A stretch of 64,000 bases of DNA from positions 3,449,340-3,513,339 of the forward strand of contig OY294050.1 in the NCBI GenBank assembly GCA_958510825.1. Reading direction: 5' to 3'. Made by a program: the position numbers and the translations under genes. This DNA is from Brachypterus glaber. Lineage: Eukaryota; Arthropoda; Insecta; Coleoptera; Kateretidae. The notes beneath the pieces are model-generated. The model was not told the DNA's origin. It did no database searches and saw only the letters and a list, made by a program, of their open reading frames with translations. Positions 1-9,193 of the stretch are shown here, one piece after another; position 1 is the first letter of the stretch, and the number at the start of each line of letters is the position of its first letter.

Positions 1-9
1 ATTTTATGT

Positions 10-122
10 TTAGTTTTTAAAATGTGGTTAGGGGGCACAGCTATAGCTATACATATGCATAGGGGAGATTTTTTGTAGAAAGGGGGACCGTGTAATGCAT
101 AATTTTAAAGATAATAAATTTT
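10..122. repeat. dispersed repeat fragment, copy 1
   Basis: Shares an ordered series of words with 15950-16060: TTTTAAAATGTGG, an AGGG-rich stretch, AGAAAGGGGG, CGTG and ATTTTAAAG. The two copies are diverged and no coding potential is visible. It abuts the MITE that begins at about 124. The family is not recognised. Confidence 0.5.
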
Positions 123-123
123 T

Positions 124-1211
124 TTATCCAATACATACAGATAATAGAGGAAATGCGCCTAATTTCGGATGGTTTCCAAATTTCGGATAGTAGTGTATTT
201 AAGATACTGTCTGCAAAGGTAAACAGAAACCTACTTTTATGTGAAGCCAAAAGTCAAACTAAATCCGTCCTGTAATATGATAACGGTAGAGCTTGTCCCC
301 TTTAAATGGCAGCACAAATCGTTTATATTGCAAATGGCAGTTTTGTGCTCAGTTGCATTATTATGCTTGTTTATTTTATAAATAATCGTTATAAAAGTTC
401 GTGATTCTGTCTTGGGTAAGTTATGATGTTAGTTAAGTTGATCCACTATTCATAATTAAGCAATTTGAAAACGTAAACATTCTACAAATTTCTAATCTAA
501 AAAGCAGAAAGTTGCCTAATTTCGGATAGACCATTTTTGTGCATTTGATTCCCAATTTCGGATATCCGCAAGGTAATTATTATTCAGGATAACCAACCAT
601 TAATTATTATTTTTATAATGATACAACAAACTAAGATAAACAATTTTGAAAAAACGAAAATTACCTAAGATACTAAGATATTCGAAATTGGGAATCTAAA
701 ATTATAGTTCCTATAGTATTTCGTAGAAAATCTCTTAATGATTAAATTACGTCTTAGATGTGAAGGAATAACAAGAAACATAAGCAATGGGATCCAGATC
801 TACTCTTGAAAATTTTTTTTCGGATATATCCGAAATTAGGAGCCCTTTTTCAAATGCACAAAAATCTGATTTTTTTTAACCGTGTTTTTTGGAAAAAATA
901 AACTGTAATAAAATTGCTTTTATAATAAATCATGGTTCGCTATAATAAGTTGTATCTGGTTATATAAAAAAAATATCAAAAAGTAATACCGAGTATTAAA
1001 TATTGAATACATTGTAAATGGTATCCGAAATTAGGCGACTTTCCTCTAAGACAATTACCAGCTTTATTTTAAATAGATAAACTCAATAATAACCCCCGCG
1101 TGGCTTTTTCTTTATGTATGGCACTCATGGGTAAACCGATATTGCCCTCTCGCAGGTTAATTTTCTCATGGGTAATATCTTAGTTTACCCACTAGTACCA
1201 TAAATAACTAT
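124..1211 (-). mobile_element. AGTTATTTAT-end MITE, internally deleted and split by a nested element
   Basis: One member of a ~320-340 bp family also present at 5758-6100, 6101-6422, 18592-18932 and 61047-61367. This copy starts TTATCCAATACATACAG, is interrupted by the 900-bp element at 147-1046, resumes at 1047 and ends CCATAAATAACTATTA. About 145 bp of the internal sequence seen in the other copies (the stretch around GTGGATAATTATTTATTTTA) is missing. There is no coding sequence. The family has about 10 bp of terminal inverted repeat (AGTTATTTAT) and long internal conservation. Confidence 0.8.
147..1046 (+). mobile_element. 900-bp TA-flanked MITE with repeated CCTAATTTCGGAT motif, copy 1
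   Basis: Starts GAGGAAATGCGCC and ends GGCGACTTTCCTC, flanked by TA on both sides (145-146 and 1047-1048). Comparison with the uninterrupted MITE copy near 6120 shows the original site was CAGATAATAAGAC, so the insertion duplicated exactly TA. A second, near-full-length copy lies in opposite orientation at 17648-18550. The motif CCTAATTTCGGAT or its complement recurs at both ends and internally. No transposase ORF is visible. TA duplication plus short inverted ends fit a non-autonomous Tc1/mariner-type element. Confidence 0.85.
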
Positions 1212-1390
1212 TATTTAACTATAGGTTTTTATTTTAATTTTTAGGTGTCATTTTTCAATTCATTTTGGTAAAATGTGCGATTTTTTCAATTTTTTTTTGA
1301 TTAGTTAAAAAAAAAACATTGTGATTTAAAATTAGTTTAAAATTATAATTTAAGTTTTTGCATTATTAATTTTATAAGGTACCTACAATA

Positions 1391-1873
1391 CTGCCCTGCT
1401 AAGACAAGTTTTCCTATCTACAAAAATTCACTTTCTGAGATAAGCACACCATTGTATTGCTTTACACTAGCCCCATGTGCCTACTAAAAAGAAATGTAAT
1501 ATCTAAAACCCAAATCCTAAATATTAGCCTAAAATGTTTGTCATATGTAAAAAATTTTCAATGTTTTCTAAATAAAATTGTCCTAACTATTCTTTAGTAG
1601 ACGAATAAGTCAGGAATAGGACTAACTTTATAGATCTTAGTAATTTGATTGGACTTTTTAGATAATTTTTTCTAACTAGTATGAAAATTTATTTTTCTGA
1701 CAAAAAAAATATTTTTTTCAAAGGGTATTACGAATTTTTGATTTAAAATAAAGCAGAACCCAACCCCTTATTTATTTAAACATGTTTTCAAAAAGTGCAA
1801 ACAAAAACAATGAAACTGGCCATATCTCAAAACATCTAATTTGCAGATAGGACAACTTGTCTTAGCAGGGCAG
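1391..1873 (+). mobile_element. 483-bp inverted-repeat element (CTGCCCTGCTAAGACAAG), copy 1
   Basis: Both ends carry an inverted repeat of about 35 bp beginning CTGCCCTGCTAAGACAAG. AATA flanks each side (1387-1390 and 1874-1877), so the duplication may be AATA or just TA. A related copy with good colinearity lies at 62326-62812. Internal text is non-coding. The superfamily is not assignable from this alone. Confidence 0.75.
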
Positions 1874-2289
1874 AATATGCCTAGTTAGTAAAAAAATTTA
1901 AAAAAAAAACGTGAAAGGAATAGTTTATCCAGCTTTAAATTTTATTCACCAAATAAAATAAACTTCTTTTTACACACCTTCCATAAAAATAAACGTTTTA
2001 AAACCAATTTAAACCGTTCGTTTTTATCAATCGTAGAAATCAAATCTGCCGGGGTAGGTCGAATGATCAATTTTCAATAGAAAATCAAACAATTTCAATA
2101 AAGAAAATGTTGAAATTTATTTAATATTGGAAAAGTATAGACCTAACAAAACGGGCAAGGAATGCTCTAGGGAAGCTTTACCGTACTTAAATTCTGCCTT
2201 ATTTCTGTTACCGATTTTGAGCCAAGAAAAAAACAAGGATCAGTTAATAAATTTTTATAGCTTACACACTGAAAAACTTGATGGTGATA
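1874..2289. other. unassigned AT-rich DNA
   Basis: No gene, repeat or structured element was recognised in this stretch. Confidence 0.5.
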
Positions 2290-2686
2290 CACTCTAAATT
2301 TGTCCGTTAATCTTACAGTAGTTTTAACTGTAATAATTAAAGCAAATTTACAATGTCAGAATGTGAATTTACAATATTTATTAAATTAACTTCAATATTA
2401 CTGGGTTTAGTAAAATCTCAGCTCTTTTCCTGTCGGTACAATAATTTTGCATTAAAATTCATGCATGTGGTCCAAAAAGCCGGCACTTTTTCCCGAAAAT
2501 TACAAGAGCCCGTAATACTGCTTGAAATACACATTAAATTCGATGCTTAAATTACTGTGAAATCACGGGTAAAAATTCACATTTTTACAGATAACTGTGA
2601 ATTTATAGTACAGATTTAAATTTCTTTGCTGGCAACATATGACCTACTTTATTTGCTGTAAAATTACCATATTTGCATTTAGAGTG
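2290..2686. mobile_element. candidate TA-flanked MITE (CACTCTAAAT ends)
   Basis: Begins CACTCTAAATTTG and ends GCATTTAGAGTG, with TA immediately outside at 2288-2289 and 2687-2688. The inner parts contain loose inverted similarity (TACAGTAGTTTTAACTGTAA, ACTGTGAATTTA). No second copy was found in the window. The short ORF inside it (2353-2550) is not gene-like. Confidence 0.5.
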
Positions 2687-2694
2687 TAATAATT

Positions 2695-2845
2695 TTAACC
2701 AGGGACGTGCAATAAGAGGGGCAATGTCACTTTTTGCCCCAAACTTTTGTTACATAGATTTTTTTGACATGTACTTTTTTCATATTTTTGGACCTAGAAT
2801 CACACCTTAAAATTTCGGACCCTATTTTAAATACACCGTGTATAG
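2695..2845. mobile_element. fragment related to the 25376-26048 element
   Basis: CCAGGGACGTGCAATAAGAG and the following GCCCCAAACTTTT match the middle of the 25.4-26.0 kb foldback. The right part (TAGAATCACACCTTAAAATT, then GACCCTATTT and a CCGTGTA end) matches its right terminus. It is an internally rearranged, decayed member of that TACAGGGT-type family. Confidence 0.5.
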
Positions 2846-3262
2846 TCCATTGAATATCTAATTTATGAACTTGGTAATTTTAAGGAAAATAAAAAGCTGG
2901 AAATGTCGGAATTAAAAACCGTCCTCATTAGTAAAAAATGTACTTATGCCGCCAAAATACAGTCTGCGTCTGCGAATAATGTAATTTAAAATTACACAAC
3001 AAACGTGAACAAAGCAAAATAAAAAAGCCGTTAAAATGTGGTGTAATGCTCCTCATTTTATAGTACACTCTCCACTGTCAATAATGTACCCATAGAAAAC
3101 GGTTACATCTCCGGTTACATTACTTTTTCTTTTTTTATTCATGTCATGAAATTTTTATATGTTTAAAAATAATAATAAAAAAAAACTAGCTAGAGCCACA
3201 CTGTGGTAATGCATTCTTTTGTTAGTATCGGTATTTTTCCTTAAAAGAATAAAGCTACTGTA
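2846..3262. other. unassigned DNA
   Basis: Nothing recognised apart from short A and T runs. Confidence 0.5.
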
Positions 3263-3610
3263 CACTGTAAAAAATAATTAAGTAATTACACATGATTCTG
3301 CATGCAAATGTGATTCAATGCAGATACATGTAAAATTTACATGTAACTTTACTATTTTACATGTAATTTTACAATTTTGCATGTAATTCTGCAAGTTTAC
3401 ATGTAATTTTACATTTTTGCAGATATTTTTATATGAACATTACATGTAAAGTTGTAAAATTGTAAAAGTACAAGTAAAATTGTAAAACTACAATTGAAAT
3501 TATAAAATTACATGTAAAATTGCAAAATTAATGTAAAATATATTAAATTTTACATGTATCTACATTAAATCACATTTACATGCAAAAACATGGGTATTTT
3601 TTTAAAGAGT
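3263..3610. mobile_element. foldback MITE rich in ACATGTAAAAT words
   Basis: Begins CACTGTAAAAAATAA and shows long inverted symmetry around about 3430. CATGCAAATGTGATTCAATG with CAGATACATGTAAAATTT on the left is mirrored by AAATTTTACATGTATCTAC and AATCACATTTACATGCA on the right. The words ACATGTAATTTTAC recur many times inside. It resembles the better-preserved foldback at 58082-58310 and shares the CACTRTAAAAA end with 27147-27425 and 27459-27817. Confidence 0.7.
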
Positions 3611-3887
3611 ATAATACTTTTCTAGCGATAGACAAACGGGGAGTTAAAAAAAAGGGGAAAAGAGAAAAATGCGTAATTGGTGCCATTTTAATAGTATCGT
3701 TAGGCCTCAATTACATGGAAGGGAATATTTAAAAGGATTAATTAATAATATTAAATTAACTCAACCGAAGAGACACAAATTTAATAAAACCAATTTACAT
3801 ACGTAAAATGTCAAATTTACTATACGCGGTTTATTCTGTAAGATATATTTGGTTTCAATTTAACCACCGCAAAACTACACTATAAAA

Positions 3888-4042
3888 AATAAATAATTCT
3901 GCATATAAAAGTAAAATTATTGATATTTTTCATGTAATAATACAATATTATAAAACTTTTACAATTTTTTATGAATTATACATGAAATTTGCAATTTAAT
4001 ATGAATATAATATTGTACATTATATGTACAATTATAAAACTA
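3888..4042. mobile_element. truncated relative of the CACTRTAAAAA foldback family
   Basis: Begins CACTATAAAAAATAAATAAT and contains AATATGAATATAATATTG and TTATATGTACAATTATAAAA, matching the composition and order of 58082-58310. The right terminus is missing, and a SINE fragment starts where it stops. Confidence 0.5.
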
Positions 4043-4175
4043 CTAGTATTAGAGGGAATCACCAGCTTTAATTGACTTTGAGACCAGTTTTTAGGAAGGT
4101 GTCTGTTTTACCTTCGCTAAATTTTAAATAAAAACGGTAATCTGCGGGGTGAGAATCGAACTCACATTAAATAAA
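4043..4175 (-). mobile_element. tRNA-derived SINE, degenerate 5' and middle part
   Basis: Read on the minus strand this carries a B-box-like GAGTTCGATTCTCACC and the SINE body words seen in the fuller copies at 34379, 42787, 52841 and 58631 (AAAGCTGGTGATTCCCTCTA on the minus strand). The A-box end and the 3' tail are lost. It is the oldest-looking member. Confidence 0.6.
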
Positions 4176-4199
4176 GGTCTAATAAAAGGCTGCAATTTT

Positions 4200-4402
4200 T
4201 AGGTTCACCATCAGTGCAACCTAGCGATTTAGTCGAACTTTCATTGGGGCAGATCATCGCCTTTTTAGATGCTTGCCGCCATGGAATATCATCCTAATCA
4301 AATGATGTGTCATCTAGATGACTGCGGCATGCACAATGGATCTCAGGTCTGAGTGCCGTGGCTATTAACCACACCGCTTCTGATGATGATGATGATGAAG
4401 GT
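4200..4402. other. GC-richer segment ending in (GAT)5, possible retroposon fragment
   Basis: A block of unusually balanced base composition ends with five GAT repeats at about 4381-4398. A simple-repeat tail behind a non-coding body is the usual shape of a SINE or LINE 3' end. No box B or protein match could be read, so the call is tentative. Confidence 0.3.
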
Positions 4403-4968
4403 CTAATAATAAAATAAATGCCATAACCTGTCATAACCGGCCCGTTTAGTTTAGTTTATTTTTATAGTCATTGATGGGACCTTAATTGAGGTATTTTAAC
4501 CAAAAATATAGTACCAAAGGAGCAACTCAATTGGCATGTATGTATCTTTTTGCAAAAATGAAGGTATATTTATGCAATAATATAATAATTACACGTCCTA
4601 TAAAGTGATTAACCAAGTTTATGTTTATGTTTAGTAGATTTCAATTGATTTCAGTAATCAAAAGACCTTACCTTTCAGCTGAATGCAGGTATTTGTTTGT
4701 TGTCAATTCAGAGAAGAGTTAATAATATTGACTCACTATGTTGGTTTTCATTGAATATTACATTAGCAAGATTAACAGAGGGACGTGGATACGACAAAAT
4801 TTAATACACGGTGATTGCATAAATATAGTACAAAATTTTAAGGGGTTATTCTACAGAGCATCGAAAGTTTTCAAAAAAAAATTAAACAGAAAAACATAAT
4901 ATTTTTAGTTTAAAATGACGTTCTAATTGATTTATTTACAACTTACAACTAACTGATTTTAAAATAAC
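4403..4968. other. unassigned DNA
   Basis: No feature recognised. Confidence 0.5.
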
Positions 4969-4969
4969 A

Positions 4970-5245
4970 GATCAGGTCATCCTAGTTAGCCCTTACATTA
5001 AAAATCACATGGTGTGAGGTCTGGTGGCCTAGCTGGCCATTTAGGTAGTATACCCTAACTGATTCTCCCCAAAAAGTTTTCTTTTTGTTGTGTTATCCTA
5101 TTTTCCAAGCATAATATTTAATATACTTCTAAATATCTTATATAAAGTATTTCAAAATCAATGACAATCCACTTTATAAATGACAAGTAAATTTAAAGTC
5201 AGGTAAAAGTTTAATACATAAGTTGCAACGTTAAAATTCTAAAAA
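4970..5245 (-). pseudogene. IS630/mariner-type transposase relic, unit 1
   Basis: On the minus strand one frame around 5075-4985 reads LGRIS, a stop, GILPKWPARPPDLTPCDF and a stop. The string WPxRxPDLTPxDFF is the familiar region around the third catalytic Asp of mariner/IS630-type DDE transposases. Only this short C-terminal stretch is legible, and stops interrupt it. A diverged second copy follows directly (5274-5545), sharing CAATCCACTTTATAAATGAC and GGTAAAAGTTT, so the relic was tandemly duplicated. Confidence 0.6.
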
Positions 5246-5273
5246 AACTTCTGAATGTAAGATCTTATTAGCT

Positions 5274-5545
5274 CAGATCATCGAAGTTAACCGCATTAAA
5301 AAACGTAATCCATGAGGTCTGCAGACCTAGCTGGCCACTTAATAATACCTTAAAGCACTGTTTTCTTTAAAGTTTTCGTCTTTGTTGTATATTCTCATTT
5401 TCCAAACATAATATTCAATATACTTCCAAATTGAATAGAATCAGCAAAGAAATGAATATCTCATGTTTGGTAATTTAAAATCGATGACAATCCACTTTAT
5501 AAATGACTTAAGTAAATTTGAAGTTAGGTAAAAGTTTGTTAGACT
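5274..5545 (-). pseudogene. IS630/mariner-type transposase relic, unit 2
   Basis: Tandem partner of 4970-5245. The minus-strand frame reads KWPARSADLMDYVF then a stop, with the PDLTP motif already eroded. The flanking shared blocks (TAATATTCAATATACTTCCAAA and the CAATCCACTTTATAAATGAC word, each compared in short pieces) establish the duplication. It is not functional. Confidence 0.5.
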
Positions 5546-5757
5546 ATTACCCGACAAAGCCCGCTGAAAGAATTCTTTCCTATGTTGAGATGACATTTTT
5601 GCACTGCTTTATTTAATCTTTTCGTGAAAAGATACAGGCGAAAGAAAAGTTTCATCTCGACATCAGCGTTTCCGCATATTTATTTCATGTTCATCCTAAA
5701 AGGGAAAAAATAAAAAACGCCTATGGGCGCCTTCGCCATTATTACAAAAACATACTT

Positions 5758-6100
5758 TATCCATACATACAGATAATCAGACATTTATTAGCTTTATTTT
5801 AAACAAATTAACTCTATAATAACCCACACATGGTTTTTTAATTTACAGATTGGACAGTTATTTATTTTAACCACTCAATTGTCACTTATCAAATTATTTT
5901 CTTGTAAACGTCAATAAAATTTTTAATAAAAATATGAATTTTTAAGCTATTTAATGGATAAAACTTTGCATGTCTCTCGTGAGTATATAATATTGCCCTC
6001 TTTAAAATTAACTTACTCTGCTTTCAGCTTCGTGGGTTAATTTTTTTTATGGGCAAAGTCCTAGTTTTCTTTAGAGGAGCTCTCGTACCACAAATAACTA
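5758..6100 (-). mobile_element. AGTTATTTAT-end MITE, diverged copy in tandem
   Basis: Runs from TTATCCATACATACAGATAA to ACCACAAATAACTA. It is clearly homologous to the next copy but considerably more diverged, with a different text where the others read GCCCTCTCG. It abuts 6101-6422 directly, sharing the end/start ACTATTATCC. Confidence 0.75.
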
Positions 6101-6422
6101 TTATCCAATGCATACAGATAATAAGACAATTACCAGCTTTATTTTAAATAGATAAACTCAATAATAACCCCCTCGTGGCTTTTACTTTATTGAGTGGATA
6201 ATTATTTATTTTACCCACTCAACTGTCACTTGTCAAATTATTTTCTTGTAAATGTCATTAAAATTTTTAATAAAAATATGAATTCCTAAGCTATTTATTG
6301 GATAAAATCTTGTATGGCACTCATGGGTAAACCGATATTGCCCTCTCGAAAATTAACCTGCTTGGCTTAATTTTCTCATGGGCAATATCTTGCTTTAACC
6401 ACAGTACCATAAATAACTATTA
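6101..6422 (-). mobile_element. AGTTATTTAT-end MITE, near-complete copy
   Basis: Runs from TTATCCAATGCATACAG to CCATAAATAACTATTA. It includes the internal GTGGATAATTATTTATTTTA and the short inverted pair around GGGTAAACCGATATTGCCC and GGGCAATATCTTGC. This copy defines the empty target for the 147-1046 insertion. Confidence 0.85.
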
Positions 6423-6752
6423 TCTACTTTCTACTTAGTTTTAAGCACACTTTGGGGTTTAATAATGTTCACATCATAACACTAGTGCTTTTTGAAGATA
6501 TTATGAAATCGGAATAGTTTTTTTTGTTATTTTAACAGTACTTTTCTTATTTTCAAGTAAATGTAAGTGCAATCATTTTTAATTCTTTATGTTTTTTAAA
6601 GCTTTGGGCTGTAGAACGTCGATAAAAAAGTATATGAAAATAATTATAATTAATTAATTAATTATATGAATTAATTCGTTTGGCTTTTAGTGTACTCGAA
6701 TGACTTTCATTCTCGTACACTAAAAACTTAAGTCGCAAACTACTTTTATAAT
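6423..6752. other. unassigned; short hairpin and TTAA low complexity
   Basis: Contains a TTAATTAATTAATTA run near 6650 and a small hairpin at 6689-6722 (AGTGTACTCGAATGA with TCATTCTCGTACACT). Nothing else is seen. Confidence 0.4.
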
Positions 6753-6755
6753 GTA

Positions 6756-7361
6756 CAGGGTGGCCCATAAGTGGCTTTACCATTTAAAAACTAACTTTTT
6801 TGTTTGTCAATTTTTTTTAGATTATTTTTCTTATAATGTAGAATACAGGAAATGTATTTTTTTAAGTATGTATGAAAAATCATGTCTTTTAAATGACGTC
6901 CATTTTCCGCTTGGCAAGCACGGGCTCTTTTCACGACATTTTCCATGACGGCTCTTAACATGTCTGGATTAAGCTATTGGCTAGTCTTGGGCTTGTTGAC
7001 ATACCTACACCCGATATAGCCTCAGATAGCTTCAAAGAAAAAAGTCCGGTGATGCCAAATCGGGCGATCGTGAAGCACAATGAAAATCTGAATTTCGCGA
7101 TATTATTAGCTCTTCAAAAATCTGCCTTAAAAGCTGCATTGTGGATTTGGCCGTGTGGGCAGTTGCCCCATCTTGCTGCCACCATGTCTCTGGCATGTCC
7201 TCCGCTGCAGGGTGCACAAAATGTTTCAGCATTGGGCGATACCGGTCGCCATTCACCGTAACTGTATTGCCATTTTCCTCGCAGAAGTAAGTCCAAACCG
7301 TGACCTTAAGGGGGTGCAATTCACGTTGATGCACGATCCTAGCTGGAGCCATACATGTTAG
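6756..7361 (-). mobile_element. 5'-truncated mariner-like element
   Basis: The 3' terminus is TA followed by CAGGGTGGCCCATAAGTGG (6756 on), a typical TACAGGGTG-type mariner end. The transposase remnant at 6817-7352 lies inside on the minus strand. The opposite end is missing, because no inverted CAGGGTGGCC is found beyond 7361, so the element is truncated at the transposase 5' side. Confidence 0.8.
6817..7352 (-). pseudogene. mariner-family transposase, C-terminal half, broken
   Basis: DDE transposase that would cut and join element ends. The open frame 7352-7032 carries LHPLKVTVWTYFCEENG, NTVTVNGDRYRPML, then WWQQDGATAHTA (second catalytic Asp) and RSPDLASPDFFL (third Asp). I count 36 residues between the two Asp. 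The frame then hits a stop where FFLWG is expected. Homology continues in other frames down to about 6817 (RARACQAENGRHLKDMIFH is readable). The N-terminal DNA-binding part and the first Asp are absent. Confidence 0.85.
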
Positions 7362-7373
7362 AGCCGGAGAGTG

Positions 7374-7832
7374 TATAGATTTGAGGCGGAAGGAACTTAG
7401 AACTTAATGTGGAGATGGTCAATTATCTACTTAGCCTGATCTACGGGTAAAATTGTTACTTTCCCTTTTTGTATGGCCATGATCTTGTTCTAAAGACTGG
7501 GAACGATAAAAGTTGGGTATAACTGAGCGCAAATAGAGATAAGAAATAAGGCAGGTAAAAAACCGCCATGATTGAATTGCGGATGAACAGTTCTTTTAAA
7601 ATAATTGTATAATCCCAGGTTCAAAAACAAAACAAGAGCTTTTTCTTTTTCAATTTAAGTACAAGAACTTTATTTCTTTTACACCGTGTACTTGTGTAAT
7701 TAATTTGAATATTTATTTGTTCACCGAGGTAATTTTTAGTAAAGTAGAGGTTCTTGTTTCTAATAATGCTATAATTTAATAATAGTTTTTACATGTTTAG
7801 GAATAAATGCTTAAAATCCGCATCTGCTGCTA
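7374..7832. other. unassigned DNA
   Basis: No feature recognised between the mariner relic and the next MITE. Confidence 0.5.
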
Positions 7833-7978
7833 AGGGAACGTTCAAGTATTACGTAACACTCCTACGGGGGGTGGGGGAGTGTTACGCCCATTTTAATGGT
7901 ATAGGAAAATAGCGTTATAGGGGGGGTGGGGGTCCAAAATGATCAAAATTTGCGTTACGTAATACTTAAACGTTCCCT
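7833..7978. mobile_element. GGGAACGTTCAAGTATTACG MITE, full copy
   Basis: A 146-bp element with about 27-bp inverted ends starting GGGAACGTTCAAGTATTACG and a G/C-tract core (GGGGGGTGGGGG). TAA or TA flanks it. Full relatives lie at 31780-31902, 51941-52163 and 62852-62999. Single-ended fragments lie at 14092-14152 and 38591-38642. No ORF. Confidence 0.85.
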
Positions 7979-8154
7979 AACTGCTAAATTATTTTGGTAA
8001 TATTATTGCTTAACGGTTTTCTGTATGGACACATTAAAAAATTGCATAGTGGTAAAAAGCATTTATCGAGTGGTCAAAACCGAGTCGTAATTTTAACACT
8101 CAAGTGTGAATGATATTTAAACTCGTAATTCAAACCCATAAAATAATGGTAAAA

Positions 8155-8700
8155 ATATAAAGAACTTTCACTTTCGGGTTTAGACCGTGTTAATGGATTT
8201 TCACTTTCCGACGTTTCGTCTCTTACTACTAGAGACATCTTCAGGGATTAATCTGAAACTAAGTTTCGAATCAACTTGTGTCACTATTTATGACGAGTTG
8301 TGGTTATTCACCCGTGACGAGGTTTTTCCTATCAAAGACTTCCATATTGCAGGTATTGCAAGTGGTAACCAGTGTCCCGATTGATATTGTTAGGATGCTT
8401 GATGATTTCTATCGATTCCCGTATCTTCCTTGGCATTTTTCTGTTTTCTGTTAATATTTGTTTTGTTTCAGACAAATTGATTTTATGACCTGTTTCATGT
8501 ACATGTTCGGCTACTGCCGATAAGGAAATTTGTTTCTTTCTTATATTGCGCTCATGCTCTTGAAGTCTTGTAGAAATTTTTCTCTTAGTTTCACCTATGT
8601 AAACCGTACCACAGGAGCAGGGTATTTTATATACGCCTTCTGAACTAGGGGGTATTTTGTCTTTTGTTGAAGTCAAACATTGACCTAATTTTCGGCCCAA
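8155..8700 (-). mobile_element. Penelope-like element 3' end, minus-strand copy of a head-to-head pair
   Basis: Inverted partner of 8701-9193, nearly identical over about 490 bp and extending about 50 bp further into the coding region. On the minus strand it encodes the C-terminal GIY-YIG endonuclease domain of a Penelope-like retroelement (GVYKIPCSCG, VYIGETKRKISTRLQEHE), starting at 8700. A 5-bp insertion (GCAAT on the minus strand, near 8355) relative to the sister copy shifts the frame, so this one ends YHLQYLQYGSL. The 3' noncoding part carries a hammerhead-like core at 8213-8244. Confidence 0.8.
8213..8244 (-). ncRNA. hammerhead-ribozyme-like core in Penelope-like end
   Basis: On the minus strand it reads CTGAAGA, a 6-bp stem (GTCTCT with AGAGAC, 7-nt loop) and GAAAC. 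This fits CUGANGA-stem II-GAAA except for one extra U before stem II. A convincing stem I and a stem III longer than 2 bp were not found. Hammerhead motifs are known in Penelope-like elements, but self-cleavage here is only inferred. Confidence 0.4.
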
Positions 8701-8709
8701 CCCCTGAGT

Positions 8710-9060
8710 TCAGAAGGCGTATATAAAATACCCTGCTCCTGTGGTACGGTTTACATAGGTGAAACTAAGAGAAAAATTTCTACAAGACTTCAAGAGCATG
8801 AGCGCAATATAAGAAAGAAACAAATTTCCTTATCGGCAGTAGCCGAACATGTACATGAAACAGGTCATAAAATCAATTTGTCTGAAACAAAACAAATATT
8901 AACAGAAAACAGAAAAATGCCAAGAAAGATACGGGAATCGATAGAAATCATCAAGCATCCTAACAATATCAATCGGGACACTGGTTACCACTTACCTGCA
9001 ATATGGAAGTCTTTGATAGGAAAAACCTCGTCATGGGTGAATAACCACAACTCGTCATAA
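8710..9060 (+). pseudogene. GIY-YIG endonuclease domain fragment (Penelope-like)
   Basis: An open frame of about 116 codons with no start of its own, ending at TAA 9058-9060. GVYKIPCSCG supplies the GIY half and VYIGETKR the YIG half. Arg in KISTRLQEHE and a downstream EHVHETGH occupy the positions expected for catalytic Arg and conserved His. It ends in SSWVNNHNSS. In an intact element this domain follows the reverse transcriptase and nicks target DNA. Here it is a 5'-truncated remnant whose frame is otherwise undamaged. Confidence 0.8.
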
Positions 9061-9103
9061 ATAGTGACACAAGTTGATTCGAAACTTAGTTTCAGATTAA
9101 TCC

Positions 9104-9135
9104 CTGAAGATGTCTCTAGTAGTAAGAGACGAAAC
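9104..9135 (+). ncRNA. hammerhead-ribozyme-like core, plus-strand copy
   Basis: Same 32-nt motif as 8213-8244: CTGAAGA, T, GTCTCT, 7-nt loop, AGAGAC, GAAAC. Position 7 of the hammerhead core tolerates any base, so CUGAAGA is allowed. The extra T and the lack of a clear stem I make activity uncertain. Confidence 0.4.
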
Positions 9136-9193
9136 GTCGGAAAGTGAAAATCCATTAACACGGTCTAAACCCGAAAGTGAAAGTTCTTTATAT

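Larger units (their letters stand above)
8701..9193 (+). mobile_element. Penelope-like element 3' end, plus-strand copy of a head-to-head pair
   Basis: Reverse-complement partner of 8155-8651. The fragment joins the other copy directly at 8700/8701. It contains the GIY-YIG coding remnant and a 3' noncoding region ending GTGAAAGTTCTTTATAT. Compact inverted or tandem partial copies are typical of Penelope-like insertions. The reverse transcriptase part is absent from both copies. Confidence 0.8.

Noticed and set aside
6977..7261. Plus-strand open frame of 94 codons
   Set aside because: Antisense shadow of the mariner transposase relic, whose minus-strand frame carries the recognisable motifs.
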